Assembly: GCA_014802175.1 (NCBI GenBank)
Contig: JAAVCU010000012.1
Coordinates: 30,896-73,690 of the forward strand
Direction of reading: 5' to 3'
Length of the DNA stretch: 42,795 nt
Origin: Bacteroides sp.
Lineage (GTDB): Bacteria > Bacteroidota > Bacteroidia > Bacteroidales > Muribaculaceae
Numbering within the stretch: position 1 is the first letter of the stretch; each line of letters opens with the position of its first letter. The position numbers and the translations under genes were made by a program. Shown here one piece after another: positions 26,969 to 36,900 of the stretch. Under the pieces are notes generated by a model, which was given only the letters and a program-made list of their open reading frames with translations, did no database searches and was not told the origin of the DNA.

Positions 26969-28147
26969 GTGCGTAAGATTTGTGTTGTAACGGGAACCCG
27001 CGCTGAGTATGGTATCCTCAGTCGGTTGATGCTTGAACTGAAGAATCGTGAAGATGTGCGGTTGCAGATTATTGCGACAAATATGCACCTTTCCCCGGTA
27101 TACGGTATGACTGTGAATGAGATTGAGAACGATGGTTTCTCGATAGATTATCGTGTGCCGTTACCCTTGGATGATAATTCCGCGCGGGGCACTGTCAAAG
27201 CCATGTCTGTTGCCATGTCGGGTTTTGCCGATGCATATACCGAACTTGAGCCGGATCTGATTCTGATATTAGGGGATCGTTACGAAATGTTGGCGGCGGC
27301 CTCCGCTGCGATGATTTTCGGAATACCGGTGGCGCATTTTCATGGAGGAGAAATCACGGAAGGTGCGTATGATGATGCCATCCGGCACGCAATAACCAAA
27401 TTGTCGGCATATCATTTCACTGCAACCGAGGAATATCGTGATCGTGTCATCCGTATGGGAGAAGAGCCTGCACGGGTTTTCAATATCGGCAGTTTAGGGG
27501 TAGATAATATCCGAAGGGAGGAGTTTATGAGTCTTGCCGGGTTTAACGAAAGTCTGAAGGAGATTGCCGAGACAAGTGCACTTCCGTTGGAAGAGGGTTT
27601 CCTTCTTGTGACATTTCACCCTGTGACACGTCAACCCGGCGATGAAGAAGCGCAGACCAAAGCATTGCTCGATGCCCTTGAAAAAATCAAGGATAGAAAG
27701 ATATTGTTCACAATGCCCAATTCTGATACCGGAGGGAAGAGGGTTGGAGATATGATCAGGGACTGGGTGAAAACGCACTCGGACAGATCCCTGTGTGTGA
27801 CATCTCTCGGCCGCAAACGATATTACTCCGCCTTGAAGCATTGTGGGGCGGTTATCGGAAATTCGTCAAGCGGACTTATCGAGGCTCCCTCGTTTGGCAT
27901 ACCGACGCTGAATATCGGCGACAGACAGTTAGGTCGAGTATATGGCAACACCGTAATTAATTGCGCACCTGACCGAGAATCCATAACCTCAGCTTTGACC
28001 AAGGGATTATCCCCGGATTTCACTACATATTGCCGAAGACACGGCGTTAATCCATATTCCGGTACAGACGCTCTTAACGAAGCGCTTGCGCTGCTCACCA
28101 CACTGCCGGCAACGCGCCATCAGGCAAAACATTTCTTCGATAAATAA
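26969..28147 (+). CDS. legG: Hydrolysing UDP-sugar 2-epimerase (LegG/NeuC family)
   Basis: The protein has 392 residues from a GTG start at 26969 (VTGTRAEYGIL near the N-terminus); no ATG is placed correctly. GT-B-like fold motifs are LILGDRYEMLAAASAA, VAHFHGGEITEGAYDDAIRH and GNSSSGLIEAPSFGIPTLN. The enzyme inverts C2 and removes UDP, supplying the amino-sugar substrate to LegI. With LegC present, the substrate is probably UDP-di-N-acetyl-bacillosamine; UDP-GlcNAc (NeuC) is the alternative. Its stop codon is the first three bases of the downstream fold-back element. Confidence 0.88.
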   Translation: MRKICVVTGTRAEYGILSRLMLELKNREDVRLQIIATNMHLSPVYGMTVNEIENDGFSIDYRVPLPLDDNSARGTVKAMSVAMSGFADAYTELEPDLILILGDRYEMLAAASAAMIFGIPVAHFHGGEITEGAYDDAIRHAITKLSAYHFTATEEYRDRVIRMGEEPARVFNIGSLGVDNIRREEFMSLAGFNESLKEIAETSALPLEEGFLLVTFHPVTRQPGDEEAQTKALLDALEKIKDRKILFTMPNSDTGGKRVGDMIRDWVKTHSDRSLCVTSLGRKRYYSALKHCGAVIGNSSSGLIEAPSFGIPTLNIGDRQLGRVYGNTVINCAPDRESITSALTKGLSPDFTTYCRRHGVNPYSGTDALNEALALLTTLPATRHQAKHFFDK

Positions 28148-28329
28148 GTAAGTTCAAAAAATAAAACGCTATATGTGAAATAAAATACTTGAACAATAAA
28201 ACTTGTTCTTTTTGGATGCTTTGAGTTTGTCATTCAGTTGCATAGCGCGCTATGCTCCTTCATTCCGCACTCAAATCATTTCAAAAATAACTTTCTTTTA
28301 TTTGTTCATTTATTTTTCTCACTTACTTA
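28145..28329. repeat. 185-bp fold-back (MITE-like) element
   Basis: Terminal inverted repeats of about 21 bp start TAAGTAAGT on both ends (28145-28165 and 28329-28309, 18 of 21 matching). Inner arms of about 58 and 61 nt also align loosely (shared TGAACAA, TTTGAGT and GCATAGCG), meeting at a perfect 16-bp palindrome at 28240-28255. The left side has about 24 extra bases. No ORF and no clear target duplication are seen. It could be a non-autonomous mobile element or act as a terminator for the legG operon. Confidence 0.55.
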
Positions 28330-28415
28330 AGGTATGTGAGCAAAATGAGGGGTGGATGTGTTTTATATATAAGGGATAATTTGTAATTTTACATTCTGAA
28401 AATAATAACCCCGAA

Positions 28416-29198
28416 ATGATGGACAACAAATATATGCTCAAAGTTAAAGATCTTCACGCCCGCATCAACGGAAAGGAGATTCTCAAAGGTATCAATCTTG
28501 AAGTTAAACCGGGTGAGGTTCACGCCATAATGGGTCCTAACGGCTCCGGTAAATCAACACTCTCAATGGTGCTGGCAGGTAGCCCGGCATACGAAGTTAC
28601 CGAAGGTTCGGCAGAGTTCAACGGCAAGGATCTGCTCGCGATGCTTCCGGAAGACCGAAGCCACGAAGGTTTGTTCCTCGGGTTTCAATATCCGGTAGAG
28701 ATTCCCGGGGTGTCGATGGTAAACTTCATGCGCGCCGCTGTCAATGCGAAACGCGAATATCATCACGAGCCTCCGATGAGTGCTACCGACTTTCTCAAGA
28801 TGATGCGTGAGAAGCGCGCGGTTGTGGAACTTGACAATAAACTTGCATCGCGCTCCGTCAACGAAGGTTTCTCCGGTGGTGAGAAAAAGCGTAACGAGAT
28901 CTTCCAGATGGCTGTGTTGGAGCCGAAGTTGTCTATCCTTGACGAGACTGACTCAGGTCTGGATGTGGATGCACTGCGCATTGTTGCCGACGGTGTGAAC
29001 ACCCTGAAGAATGAGAACAATGCCACAATCGTCATCACTCACTATCAGAGATTGCTTGATTACCTCAAGCCGCAGTTCATACATATCCTGTACAAGGGAA
29101 GGATTGTAAAATCAGGAGGTCCGGAACTTGCCCTCGAAATCGAGCAGCGAGGTTTTGATTGGATCAAGGAAGAGGTCGACAATAAAGAGGGGGAGTGA
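28416..29198 (+). CDS. sufC: Fe-S cluster assembly ATPase SufC
   Basis: This 260-residue ABC-type ATPase has Walker A GPNGSGKST near residue 40, signature FSGGEKKRNE near 154, and the SufC-type Walker B segment LSILDETDSGLDVDAL. A Thr replaces the usual Glu neighbour pattern less strictly here, as is common in SufC. It drives the SufBCD scaffold that builds Fe-S clusters. Start codons at 28416 and 28419 are equivalent. It is followed two bases later by sufD and then sufS. sufB, normally the first gene, is not in this window. Confidence 0.95.
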   Translation: MMDNKYMLKVKDLHARINGKEILKGINLEVKPGEVHAIMGPNGSGKSTLSMVLAGSPAYEVTEGSAEFNGKDLLAMLPEDRSHEGLFLGFQYPVEIPGVSMVNFMRAAVNAKREYHHEPPMSATDFLKMMREKRAVVELDNKLASRSVNEGFSGGEKKRNEIFQMAVLEPKLSILDETDSGLDVDALRIVADGVNTLKNENNATIVITHYQRLLDYLKPQFIHILYKGRIVKSGGPELALEIEQRGFDWIKEEVDNKEGE

Positions 29199-29200
29199 TC

Positions 29201-30556
29201 ATGAGTGCATTGAATCAATATTTAGACTTATACCGGGAGCATCAGAAGTTGATAGATGCGAACGGCGCGGGTCCACTAAATGACTTGCGTGGCGATGCGT
29301 ATGCGCAGCTGTCGGATATGAAGCTGCCTAAAGCTGACAGTGACAATTACGAAAATTGTGACCTTGAGGCAATCCTTGCACCGGATTACGGTATCAATCT
29401 TGCAAAACTCAACATAGATGTGAATCCGCAAGCCACTTTCCGTTGCGATGTGCCTATGCTCACTGAATCGCCGTTCATGCTCATCAACGACACTTTTGCC
29501 GCTTCTAAATCCATGATAGAGGGGTTGCCCGAGGGGGTGGAGGCTGGTAGCCTGCGCGTGTTCGGACTCGATTATCCGGAAGATATAAAAAGATATTACG
29601 GCAAGCTTGCCGACATTAAGAATCCTATTGTTGCCTTGAACACATTGTTTGCGCAAGATGGTTTCTATCTGCGGGTGAAGAAGGGTGTACATCTTGAAAA
29701 GCCGTTGCAATTGGTGAATATCCTTGAAAATGGGATGCCATTGATGGGTGTGCGCCGTCTCCTTATCATTATGGAGGAGGATGCTGAGGCTACACTGCTG
29801 GTGTGCGAGCACTCACAGAATCCTGACGTTCAGTTCCTCGATCTTGAGGCTGTGGAGATCTTTGCGGCTCGCAACGCACGCTTCGATTATTATAATCTTG
29901 AGGAATCTACTGAAAAGACCTCAAGACTCTCGGCATTGTATCTTTCGCAGGAAGAGGGAAGCCATGTTTCCATCGATGGCTTAACACTCTTCAATGGCGT
30001 GACACGTAATGAGTATTATACCCGTTTCAATGGAGAGCACGCAGAACTTCATCTTTATGGAATGGGTATTGAGGATGACTCACGCAAAGTCTCTACATAC
30101 AGCCACATCAATCATGCTGTGCCTGATTGCATCTCCAACGAGCTCTTCAAATTCTCCCTTGATGATGAAGCAAAGGGTGCTTTCACCGGTAGAATCTATG
30201 TTGCTCCCGGTGCGGTAAAAACCGAAGCATATCAGTCTAACCGAAATCTTGTGGGGAGTGACGATGCGCGGATGTTCAGCCGTCCGGAACTTGAGATCTA
30301 TAATGATGATGTCAAATGCTCCCACGGTTGCGCAATCGGTAAACCCGATGAGTTGCAGCTTTTCTACATGCGCACACGCGGTCTCTCGGAAAGCACCGCA
30401 AAATTGTTGCTGAAACAGGCGTTTATGGCAGACATTATAGATAGAATCCGTATCCCCTCTTTGCGCGACAGATTGCATCTGATGGTGGAGCGGCGTTTCG
30501 CCGGCGAACGTTCGGCATGTGCCGGATGCCCGGTGTGCAAGAGCCACGAGGCATAA
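29201..30556 (+). CDS. sufD: Fe-S cluster assembly protein SufD
   Basis: The protein has 451 residues from ATG 29201 (MSALNQYLDLYREHQ); a GTG at 29195 would overlap the sufC stop and is unlikely. The SufBD beta-helix core covers about 150-420, with FTGRIYVAPGAVKTEAYQSN and DDVKCSHGCAIGKPDELQLF near the C-terminal end. Length and the lack of the SufB cysteine-rich N-terminus favour SufD over SufB. A CAGCPVCKSHEA cysteine tail ends the protein. It partners SufC and an unseen SufB. Confidence 0.92.
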   Translation: MSALNQYLDLYREHQKLIDANGAGPLNDLRGDAYAQLSDMKLPKADSDNYENCDLEAILAPDYGINLAKLNIDVNPQATFRCDVPMLTESPFMLINDTFAASKSMIEGLPEGVEAGSLRVFGLDYPEDIKRYYGKLADIKNPIVALNTLFAQDGFYLRVKKGVHLEKPLQLVNILENGMPLMGVRRLLIIMEEDAEATLLVCEHSQNPDVQFLDLEAVEIFAARNARFDYYNLEESTEKTSRLSALYLSQEEGSHVSIDGLTLFNGVTRNEYYTRFNGEHAELHLYGMGIEDDSRKVSTYSHINHAVPDCISNELFKFSLDDEAKGAFTGRIYVAPGAVKTEAYQSNRNLVGSDDARMFSRPELEIYNDDVKCSHGCAIGKPDELQLFYMRTRGLSESTAKLLLKQAFMADIIDRIRIPSLRDRLHLMVERRFAGERSACAGCPVCKSHEA

Positions 30557-30589
30557 TGACAGGATCTTCTGAGGCATAAATGTATTGAA

Positions 30590-31807
30590 ATGAAACTGGA
30601 TCTGAATGACATAAGAGGGCGATTCCCGATTTTGGAGCGCACAGTCGGTGACAAACCTTTGGTATATCTTGACAACACAGCCACATCGCAAACTCCCCGA
30701 GAGGTTGTAGAAGCGGTTGTGAATATGTATGAGCATTACAAGGCCAATGTACATCGCGGCGTGCATACCGTATCGCAGGAGGCAACCGATATGCAGGAAC
30801 ATACCCGCCGAAGAGTCCGGGATTATATCAATGCCTCAAGTGTAGAAGAGGTAATATTCACACGCGGTACCACCGAGGCTATCAACCTTGTGGCATCATC
30901 GTTTGGCGACAGATTCCGCGACGGCGACGAGATTATACTCACCGTGATGGAGCATCACGCCAATATCGTTCCCTGGCAACTGCTGCAACGACATAAAGAT
31001 ATAAAGCTTCGCGTTGTCGATATCAATGAGCGCGGAGAACTCGATTTAGAGCAATATAAGAGCCTCTTTAACGAACGGACGGTGTTGGCTACATTCACAC
31101 ACGTCAGCAACGTCCTCGGCACTGTTAATCCGGTTAAAGAGATGATACGGATAGCTCACGAGCATGGTGTCACCGCCTTGGTCGACGGAGCGCAGGCATC
31201 GCCCCATCTTCCGATTGATGTCAGGGACCTCGATTGCGATTTCTATGTGTTTTCGTCGCATAAGATGTATGGACCAACGGGCGTGGGAGTGCTTTATGGC
31301 AAAAAGGAATTATTGGAATCCATGCCTCCTTATCAGGGGGGAGGGGAGATGATAAAACATGTCAGCTTCAATGGCACTACGTTTGCCGATCTACCTTTCA
31401 AATTTGAGGCAGGCACACCGGATTTCGTTGACATAGCGGCATTCGCGAAGGCTCTGGACTTCATAGAGGAGGTCGGACTCGACAATATCCGTGAACATGA
31501 AGAGGAACTGCTGAGATACACCACGGAAAAGATTGCGGAGATTCCGGGCGTGAAGATTTACGGCACTGCTCCGCATAAGAGCGCGGTGTTGTCATTTAAT
31601 GTGGGAGATGCACACAACTATGATGTAGGTTTCCTTCTCGACAAGTTAGGCGTGGCTGTACGCACAGGTCATCATTGTGCCCAACCGCTTATGGAGCGGC
31701 TTGGTGTTCCCGGCACTGTGCGTGCGTCGTTCGCAGTCTATAATACAAAAGAGGAAGCCGATATCTTTATCAGCTCCCTCAAGCGTATAATTCCTATGGT
31801 GCTTTAA
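30590..31807 (+). CDS. sufS: Cysteine desulfurase SufS
   Basis: The protein has 405 residues, typical of group II desulfurases. The PLP lysine is about Lys225 in SSHKMYGPTG and the catalytic Cys is about 363 in RTGHHCAQP, both in standard positions. VMEHHANIVPW near 123 also fits. It mobilizes sulfur from cysteine for the SufBCD scaffold. It ends only three bases before the stop of convergent lgt, with no hairpin between, so antisense read-through is likely. Confidence 0.95.
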   Translation: MKLDLNDIRGRFPILERTVGDKPLVYLDNTATSQTPREVVEAVVNMYEHYKANVHRGVHTVSQEATDMQEHTRRRVRDYINASSVEEVIFTRGTTEAINLVASSFGDRFRDGDEIILTVMEHHANIVPWQLLQRHKDIKLRVVDINERGELDLEQYKSLFNERTVLATFTHVSNVLGTVNPVKEMIRIAHEHGVTALVDGAQASPHLPIDVRDLDCDFYVFSSHKMYGPTGVGVLYGKKELLESMPPYQGGGEMIKHVSFNGTTFADLPFKFEAGTPDFVDIAAFAKALDFIEEVGLDNIREHEEELLRYTTEKIAEIPGVKIYGTAPHKSAVLSFNVGDAHNYDVGFLLDKLGVAVRTGHHCAQPLMERLGVPGTVRASFAVYNTKEEADIFISSLKRIIPMVL

Positions 31808-31810
31808 ATA

Positions 31811-32659
31811 TTACTTTTTTTCATCCTCGTCGGCAAATCTATTAGGGAAAGAGAAGTGTTTGCGTGGGTGAGTCAAAGCCCAAATCACCAAAATCACTCC
31901 GAGCAGTATGAACGGGATGCTGAGCACCTGACCCATATTCATGCCATATTTCGCAATCATCTCATATTCCGATTGCACCTGCACATTCTTTACATATTCG
32001 ATAAGGAACCGGGGCAGGAAGATTCCGATGAAGAACACGCCGGTGATGAGCCATGGGCGCTCTTCGGCATTCCTCTTCCAATACATCCACATCAGCAGAC
32101 CGAAGAGGCAGAAATAGCATAATGCCTCGTAAATCTGCGTGGGGTGCGCCGGTATGGTCTCTCCGTTGCGGAGGAATATGAATCCCCAAGGGAGATCTGT
32201 CGCACCACCGTAAATCTCACTGTTCATAAGATTACCTAAGCGGATGAGTCCTCCGACAAGGGCAATCGGGATCACAACCTTGTCGAAAACCCATGAAGCG
32301 GGTTTCTTGCTTACAATCCAGGAGAAGAGGAACAACGCGATAATAAGTGCGATAGTTCCGCCATGGCTTGCAAGCCCACCTTCCCATATCTTGAAGATCT
32401 CTACCGGATGTTTTGAGTAGTAACCCCATTCGTAGAAAAATACGTGACCTAAGCGGGCGCCGACTATAGTGGCTACAACCATATAGATCAACAATGTGCC
32501 CAGCCATTTTTCAGGCGCACCTTCGTGTTTGAACATTTTTGCTACAATCCAATAGCCGATAGTGAACCCGATGGCGAACATAAGTCCATACCATCTCACG
32601 GCTATAGGTCCGAAGGAGATGAGGATCGGATCAGCATTCCAGTAGATATAGTTTAGCAT
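31811..32659 (-). CDS. lgt: Prolipoprotein diacylglyceryl transferase
   Basis: The 282-residue inner-membrane enzyme has about seven helices. The signature GGLIRLGNLMNSEIYG (about 137-152) and GGLASHGG (about 94-101) are the conserved catalytic segments of Lgt, and a RWYGLMFAIGF start is typical. It adds diacylglycerol from phosphatidylglycerol to the lipobox Cys of prolipoproteins such as PorE and the DUF6591 protein in this window. It follows porV by 15 bases, so it is probably the last gene of the porU-porV unit. Confidence 0.95.
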   Translation of the reverse strand: MLNYIYWNADPILISFGPIAVRWYGLMFAIGFTIGYWIVAKMFKHEGAPEKWLGTLLIYMVVATIVGARLGHVFFYEWGYYSKHPVEIFKIWEGGLASHGGTIALIIALFLFSWIVSKKPASWVFDKVVIPIALVGGLIRLGNLMNSEIYGGATDLPWGFIFLRNGETIPAHPTQIYEALCYFCLFGLLMWMYWKRNAEERPWLITGVFFIGIFLPRFLIEYVKNVQVQSEYEMIAKYGMNMGQVLSIPFILLGVILVIWALTHPRKHFSFPNRFADEDEKK

Positions 32660-32674
32660 AGCTGTGTAATTTAA

Positions 32675-33898
32675 TTATCTGCGTCGTTTGCCGAGGAGGT
32701 CGCGCAGACCATCCATATCAAACGTCAGTGAGAAGCGCAGTGTCTGGTCAAGCGGACTGCTCTGAGCTGTGGCGAGCATATAGGAGGCATCGAGCTGCAC
32801 AACGTTGAGCGAGAATCCGGCACCGAACGCGAAGTAGCTGCGGCCACCTTTTGTGGGGTGCTCGTAGTTGTAACCGGCACGAACGAAGAACTGCTGATTG
32901 TAGGCATACTCCGCACCGAAGCTCACACCGATCTCCCGAAGCTCCTCCTTGAATCCTCCGGGGGCATCGGTAAAGCTCTTGAAGATACCGGTGATGGGTG
33001 ACATGGTCTCCCATTTGTCAAGCGCATCGTCATACTCCTGCTGACCTTCCGCTGTAGATGTGTCGTAATCCTTCTGATTCGGCTTTGTCGGGACAAGCAG
33101 TTTGTTGAGGTCAAGACCGAATGAGAGTGTGTTGTAGTCTGCGAGGGGGAACATGAAGTTAGCTCCCAATCTGAAGTTGGTAGGGAGGAACGCATTTGAC
33201 GCGCCGTGGTCATAGCTCACCTTCGTACCGATATTGGAGATGTCGAAACCCCATGAGAACTGACACTCACTTCTGCCTACCATGGGGAACGAAGTGTAGT
33301 AACCCGAAAGATCGACAGAGAATGCTGAGGCCGCTGTGTTCGATTCTCCTGTCTGAGTGTCATTGTAAGACAGATCGGAGAGGATATATCGGAGCACTAC
33401 TCCCATTGAGAATTTTTCGGAAAGTTTACGGGAGTAACCTAAGTCGAGTGCGAACTCGTAAGGGTTAATGGTCTGAACATTTCCTTGCGATTCATAACCT
33501 TGGGTAGTCACCTCACCGAGAGAGAAATAGCGTAACGACGCACTGAACGCCTGATTGTCGCCTTGACCCGGCTTCCAGTAACCAGCAAGGTTTGCAAGGA
33601 AGATGTCGTTTACAATCTTGCGGAGCCACGGTGTGTAGCTCAGCGACAGACCGCCGGTGGAATAGCCGAACGCATATTTCGAGGGGTTCCAGAACTGCGA
33701 GTTCATATCCGGATCCGTTGCCGCACCGAGGTTACCCATTGCACTTCCTCGCGCATCGGGGGCGATTGAAAGTGTGGTCACACCGGTGTTAACCGGGTTG
33801 AACTCATTATCCTTGATATCATTTTGCGCAAAAGCCGCTGACGTTCCCACGAACGCCAACGCTAATGCCGATAATATTCTATTCGTCAATTTCATCAT
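32675..33898 (-). CDS. porV: T9SS outer membrane protein PorV (LptO)
   Basis: The protein has 407 residues. ATG 33898 (or 33895) precedes a signal peptide ending AFAQ; the in-frame codons further upstream need a TTG start and add no signal sequence. NTGVTTLSIAPDARGSAMGN, then AATDPDMNSQFWNPSKYA, are hallmarks of PorV, a FadL-like beta-barrel that carries T9SS substrates to the PorU sortase. The strands are amphipathic and the chain ends near LRFSLTFDMDGLRD. An unusually acidic insert (about 265-300, KDYDTSTAEGQQEYDDALDK) lies in a loop. It lies 52 bases after a PorU-family gene. Confidence 0.92.
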   Translation of the reverse strand: MMKLTNRILSALALAFVGTSAAFAQNDIKDNEFNPVNTGVTTLSIAPDARGSAMGNLGAATDPDMNSQFWNPSKYAFGYSTGGLSLSYTPWLRKIVNDIFLANLAGYWKPGQGDNQAFSASLRYFSLGEVTTQGYESQGNVQTINPYEFALDLGYSRKLSEKFSMGVVLRYILSDLSYNDTQTGESNTAASAFSVDLSGYYTSFPMVGRSECQFSWGFDISNIGTKVSYDHGASNAFLPTNFRLGANFMFPLADYNTLSFGLDLNKLLVPTKPNQKDYDTSTAEGQQEYDDALDKWETMSPITGIFKSFTDAPGGFKEELREIGVSFGAEYAYNQQFFVRAGYNYEHPTKGGRSYFAFGAGFSLNVVQLDASYMLATAQSSPLDQTLRFSLTFDMDGLRDLLGKRRR

Positions 33899-33950
33899 AT
33901 TATTAAACTGAGATTTCGGCAAATTATTGTGAAAAATGGTCAGAGGATGC

Positions 33951-36900
33951 CTACTCTATAGGTCTCAATACGGCAAATTCAACCCATTCGGAATATTTGG
34001 GATGCACCTCTTCGTTAGAACGCACACAAACACGGTAGTACCCCTCCCGCACACGTTTGCCGGAAATGTCACATAGATCCCACTCAAACTCCGAACCTGA
34101 GGCGGAGAATGAAGTCTGCATCACACCTTTGCCATCAGTGATCTCAACGATAAGCGAGCCGGAGTATTCCCCCTCGACAAATCCGGAGATTCTGTCGACA
34201 CCGGCTTTTGATTCAAGTGTGAGGAGCAGCGGTGCAGTTGTCGGCTGCTTGGTGAATTCATAAACTTGCGAGGCTTTGTTGCCTGCAATATCCGTTGCTT
34301 CAATAGTGATGGTGTGAGCGCCCTCAGGAAGTGTATTAACATTGCAATACCCCTTGAATCGGTTTGCGGTTTCTCCTGCCGAATAATATTCCTCATTGCT
34401 GATTTCAACTCTTTTGCCATCAATAGTCGCAAAATATTGATTCGGATCAAGAGAAACAGCCGTGTCGTCTGATATGTCGAAGCTCACGATCTGTCGCGAA
34501 GAGTCATAACCAGGCATGATTGCCGGCGCCTCATTGTCTATGTGCGCTGAAGAGGAAGGTGAGTCAGTGATACAGAATGAAACGCTCCCCGCTCCTCCAA
34601 GCCATCTTGAATTGTCGAATGCCCCGGCGGTAATTTTTACGGTTTCTCCGCTGAAGTCTGCGGCAGTTGCCGGAATTGCAATCTCAGCGGTGAATTTTCC
34701 ATTCTTAACCTCAGTCTCGACCGCAGTCATGATCGTAGACTCGTAGGGCACATCAAGCACCGGGTAATAATAGCCGTTTTCACCCTCTACCTGGGTGTTG
34801 CATGTGCCGGTGGCGTAATCGCGCGAGCGCAGTGTCACTGCTGGTTCCATGAGTTTCAATACAACCTTCCCGTTGAAATTGGAATCGACCTCCCCGTCGG
34901 AACTGAGAATGTTACCACCGATGCTTACTTTCTCTCCTGCTGAAGCCTCCGAAATAGGATCGAGTGCTATGGTTGCAGCAGGCGACGGCACTTTCAATGC
35001 AGGGTCTGCAACAAGTACAAACGAGAGGTGATTGAGTGCATTGGAATTCGATTTTGCTTTTGCGAATATCTCACCAATTGTTGATGTTGTGTATTTGTCG
35101 GTAGGATTGAGCCATTCCTTCGTAAGTATATCGCCCAGATATTTATTTTGGCTCGACCAGGCAGTTCGGGTGCTGACAATGGCACCGATCATTCCATGTT
35201 CGGTGTCGAGTACGAAACTTTCTCCGATGCCGCGCACACGCACATCAGGCAACGAGAAATCGCAACCACCCATAAAAATGAATCCTGTGTGATTGTTTTT
35301 CAGTCGCACTAAGTCTCCTGTCGTGAAGAAGTGTGCATCCGGTCCCATCGTAGTTCCGGCACCATGTCCGAAATAAACACTCCATATCTTTCCTCGATTC
35401 AGAAATGATTTGAACTGATTCCCGGCATCCTCCTTCCCGTAAGCATCGATAATAAGAGTATTATGCGCCATCCCGTCATTACCCGGCAGCTTCTTCATAT
35501 ATTCACCGGTGTCGATGGCCTGCTCATCGTGCAGGTGTATATCTCCTGTTCCACCTATTGTGAGGCTTTCGTTGACATACCATGCTCGTGATTCATCGGT
35601 GAGATAATGCTCAATCTTACGGATAATCCGTTCGCAATCCTCCGGTGTTTCACAAGACAGCAATCCGACACCAATCTCCTTTTGCTCAACATGAAGTGAT
35701 GCTTCAACCGGATTGTCGGTCATAACGCCATAAAAATCGTAGGCAGGCACAGATTCCTCCTCCGGTTTAACGTATGAATGTTGCAATGCTATGTGATGAT
35801 CGAAGTGGGTCTCTCCAGGAACGTCAGCAAGCATATTGCGCATGCTCGGACCAAACAGCAGGATGTTTTTCAACCCATTGTTATAGAACATTTTCGCAAC
35901 AGCGCGATATGCCATAGGATCCGGCACACCTCCTGAAAATTCATTATAAATCTCCTCGGGAGTGACTACCAGCACCTTGATTTTGTCGTATTTGCGATGA
36001 AGATCCGCCAATCTTTCGGCGTAATCTCTCAGTTTAGGTGTAGACACAATAAGAAGCTCGATCCCTTCCTCCTGCTTGCCGTGAATGTTGATGTTGTCAA
36101 CCGCTGCCCACCCTGAAATCTGTTTCTGTTTACGTTTAGGGTCAAAGATAGCCACCGGCAGAGCAGCGTTAGATGTCAGTCGGAATCCCACAAATTCCGA
36201 GTCTGACTCTACCCGTGGCAGGGATTGAATGTTGCGGGAGTCGGAGACATCCCAGGCACATAGACCCTCATCGAGTGGGAACATATAGTTTGTGTTGCGA
36301 GTGGCATTGAAATAGTAAAGCTCAGCCGGCTGTGACGAGCTCAACGGATTTGACTTTACAGCCTTGGGGTAAGTTAGAAGCCAGTAATCGAGATTGAGAT
36401 AATTCGCGTTAATATTCTCCGCTGCAATTGAGATCTCAACCTCCTGTTGCGGGTTCGCCACGAAACGGATAGTGTCGGGAGTTGCGTATTTATAAGGGTC
36501 GGCGGCGAGTCTTCCCAACAATGGGAAGAAATAATTGACATTTGTGTTGGTGACATTGGAAACTTTCTCATTGCCTCCTGCCGAACATTTGGCGCGTAAC
36601 GTGAACTTGTCGTTCGGACCGGAATAGACCTGATAGGAGAGATGTGCTGTCCCGGAATCCATATTGCTCACGGGAACCTTCCAGCTCATAGCCGGTGAGT
36701 CATTGATAAAACTTTCACCCCAGAAAAGGTTTCCTGTATTGGTGGAATTCATTTGAAGATCCACTTCATGGCGGGCAAAGCCCCATGCTTTGGAAAGAGG
36801 ATTGAATGTTCCGGCAGTGGTTTGTGCCTCGGTCGGAGAGAGTACCTCCTCAGAGTCGCAAAGAAAATAGTATGCGGTTTTTGAATAGATATTTTGGCGG

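Noticed and set aside
28374..28392. TAATTTTA near 28385 as the sufC promoter
   Set aside because: The -7 box lacks the final G and no -33 TTTG lies at the right distance, so it was not listed.
33926..33945. TTGTGAA-like half of a Rex operator before porV
   Set aside because: Only one half-site (ATTGTGAAAAATGG) is present; no inverted partner at the right spacing.
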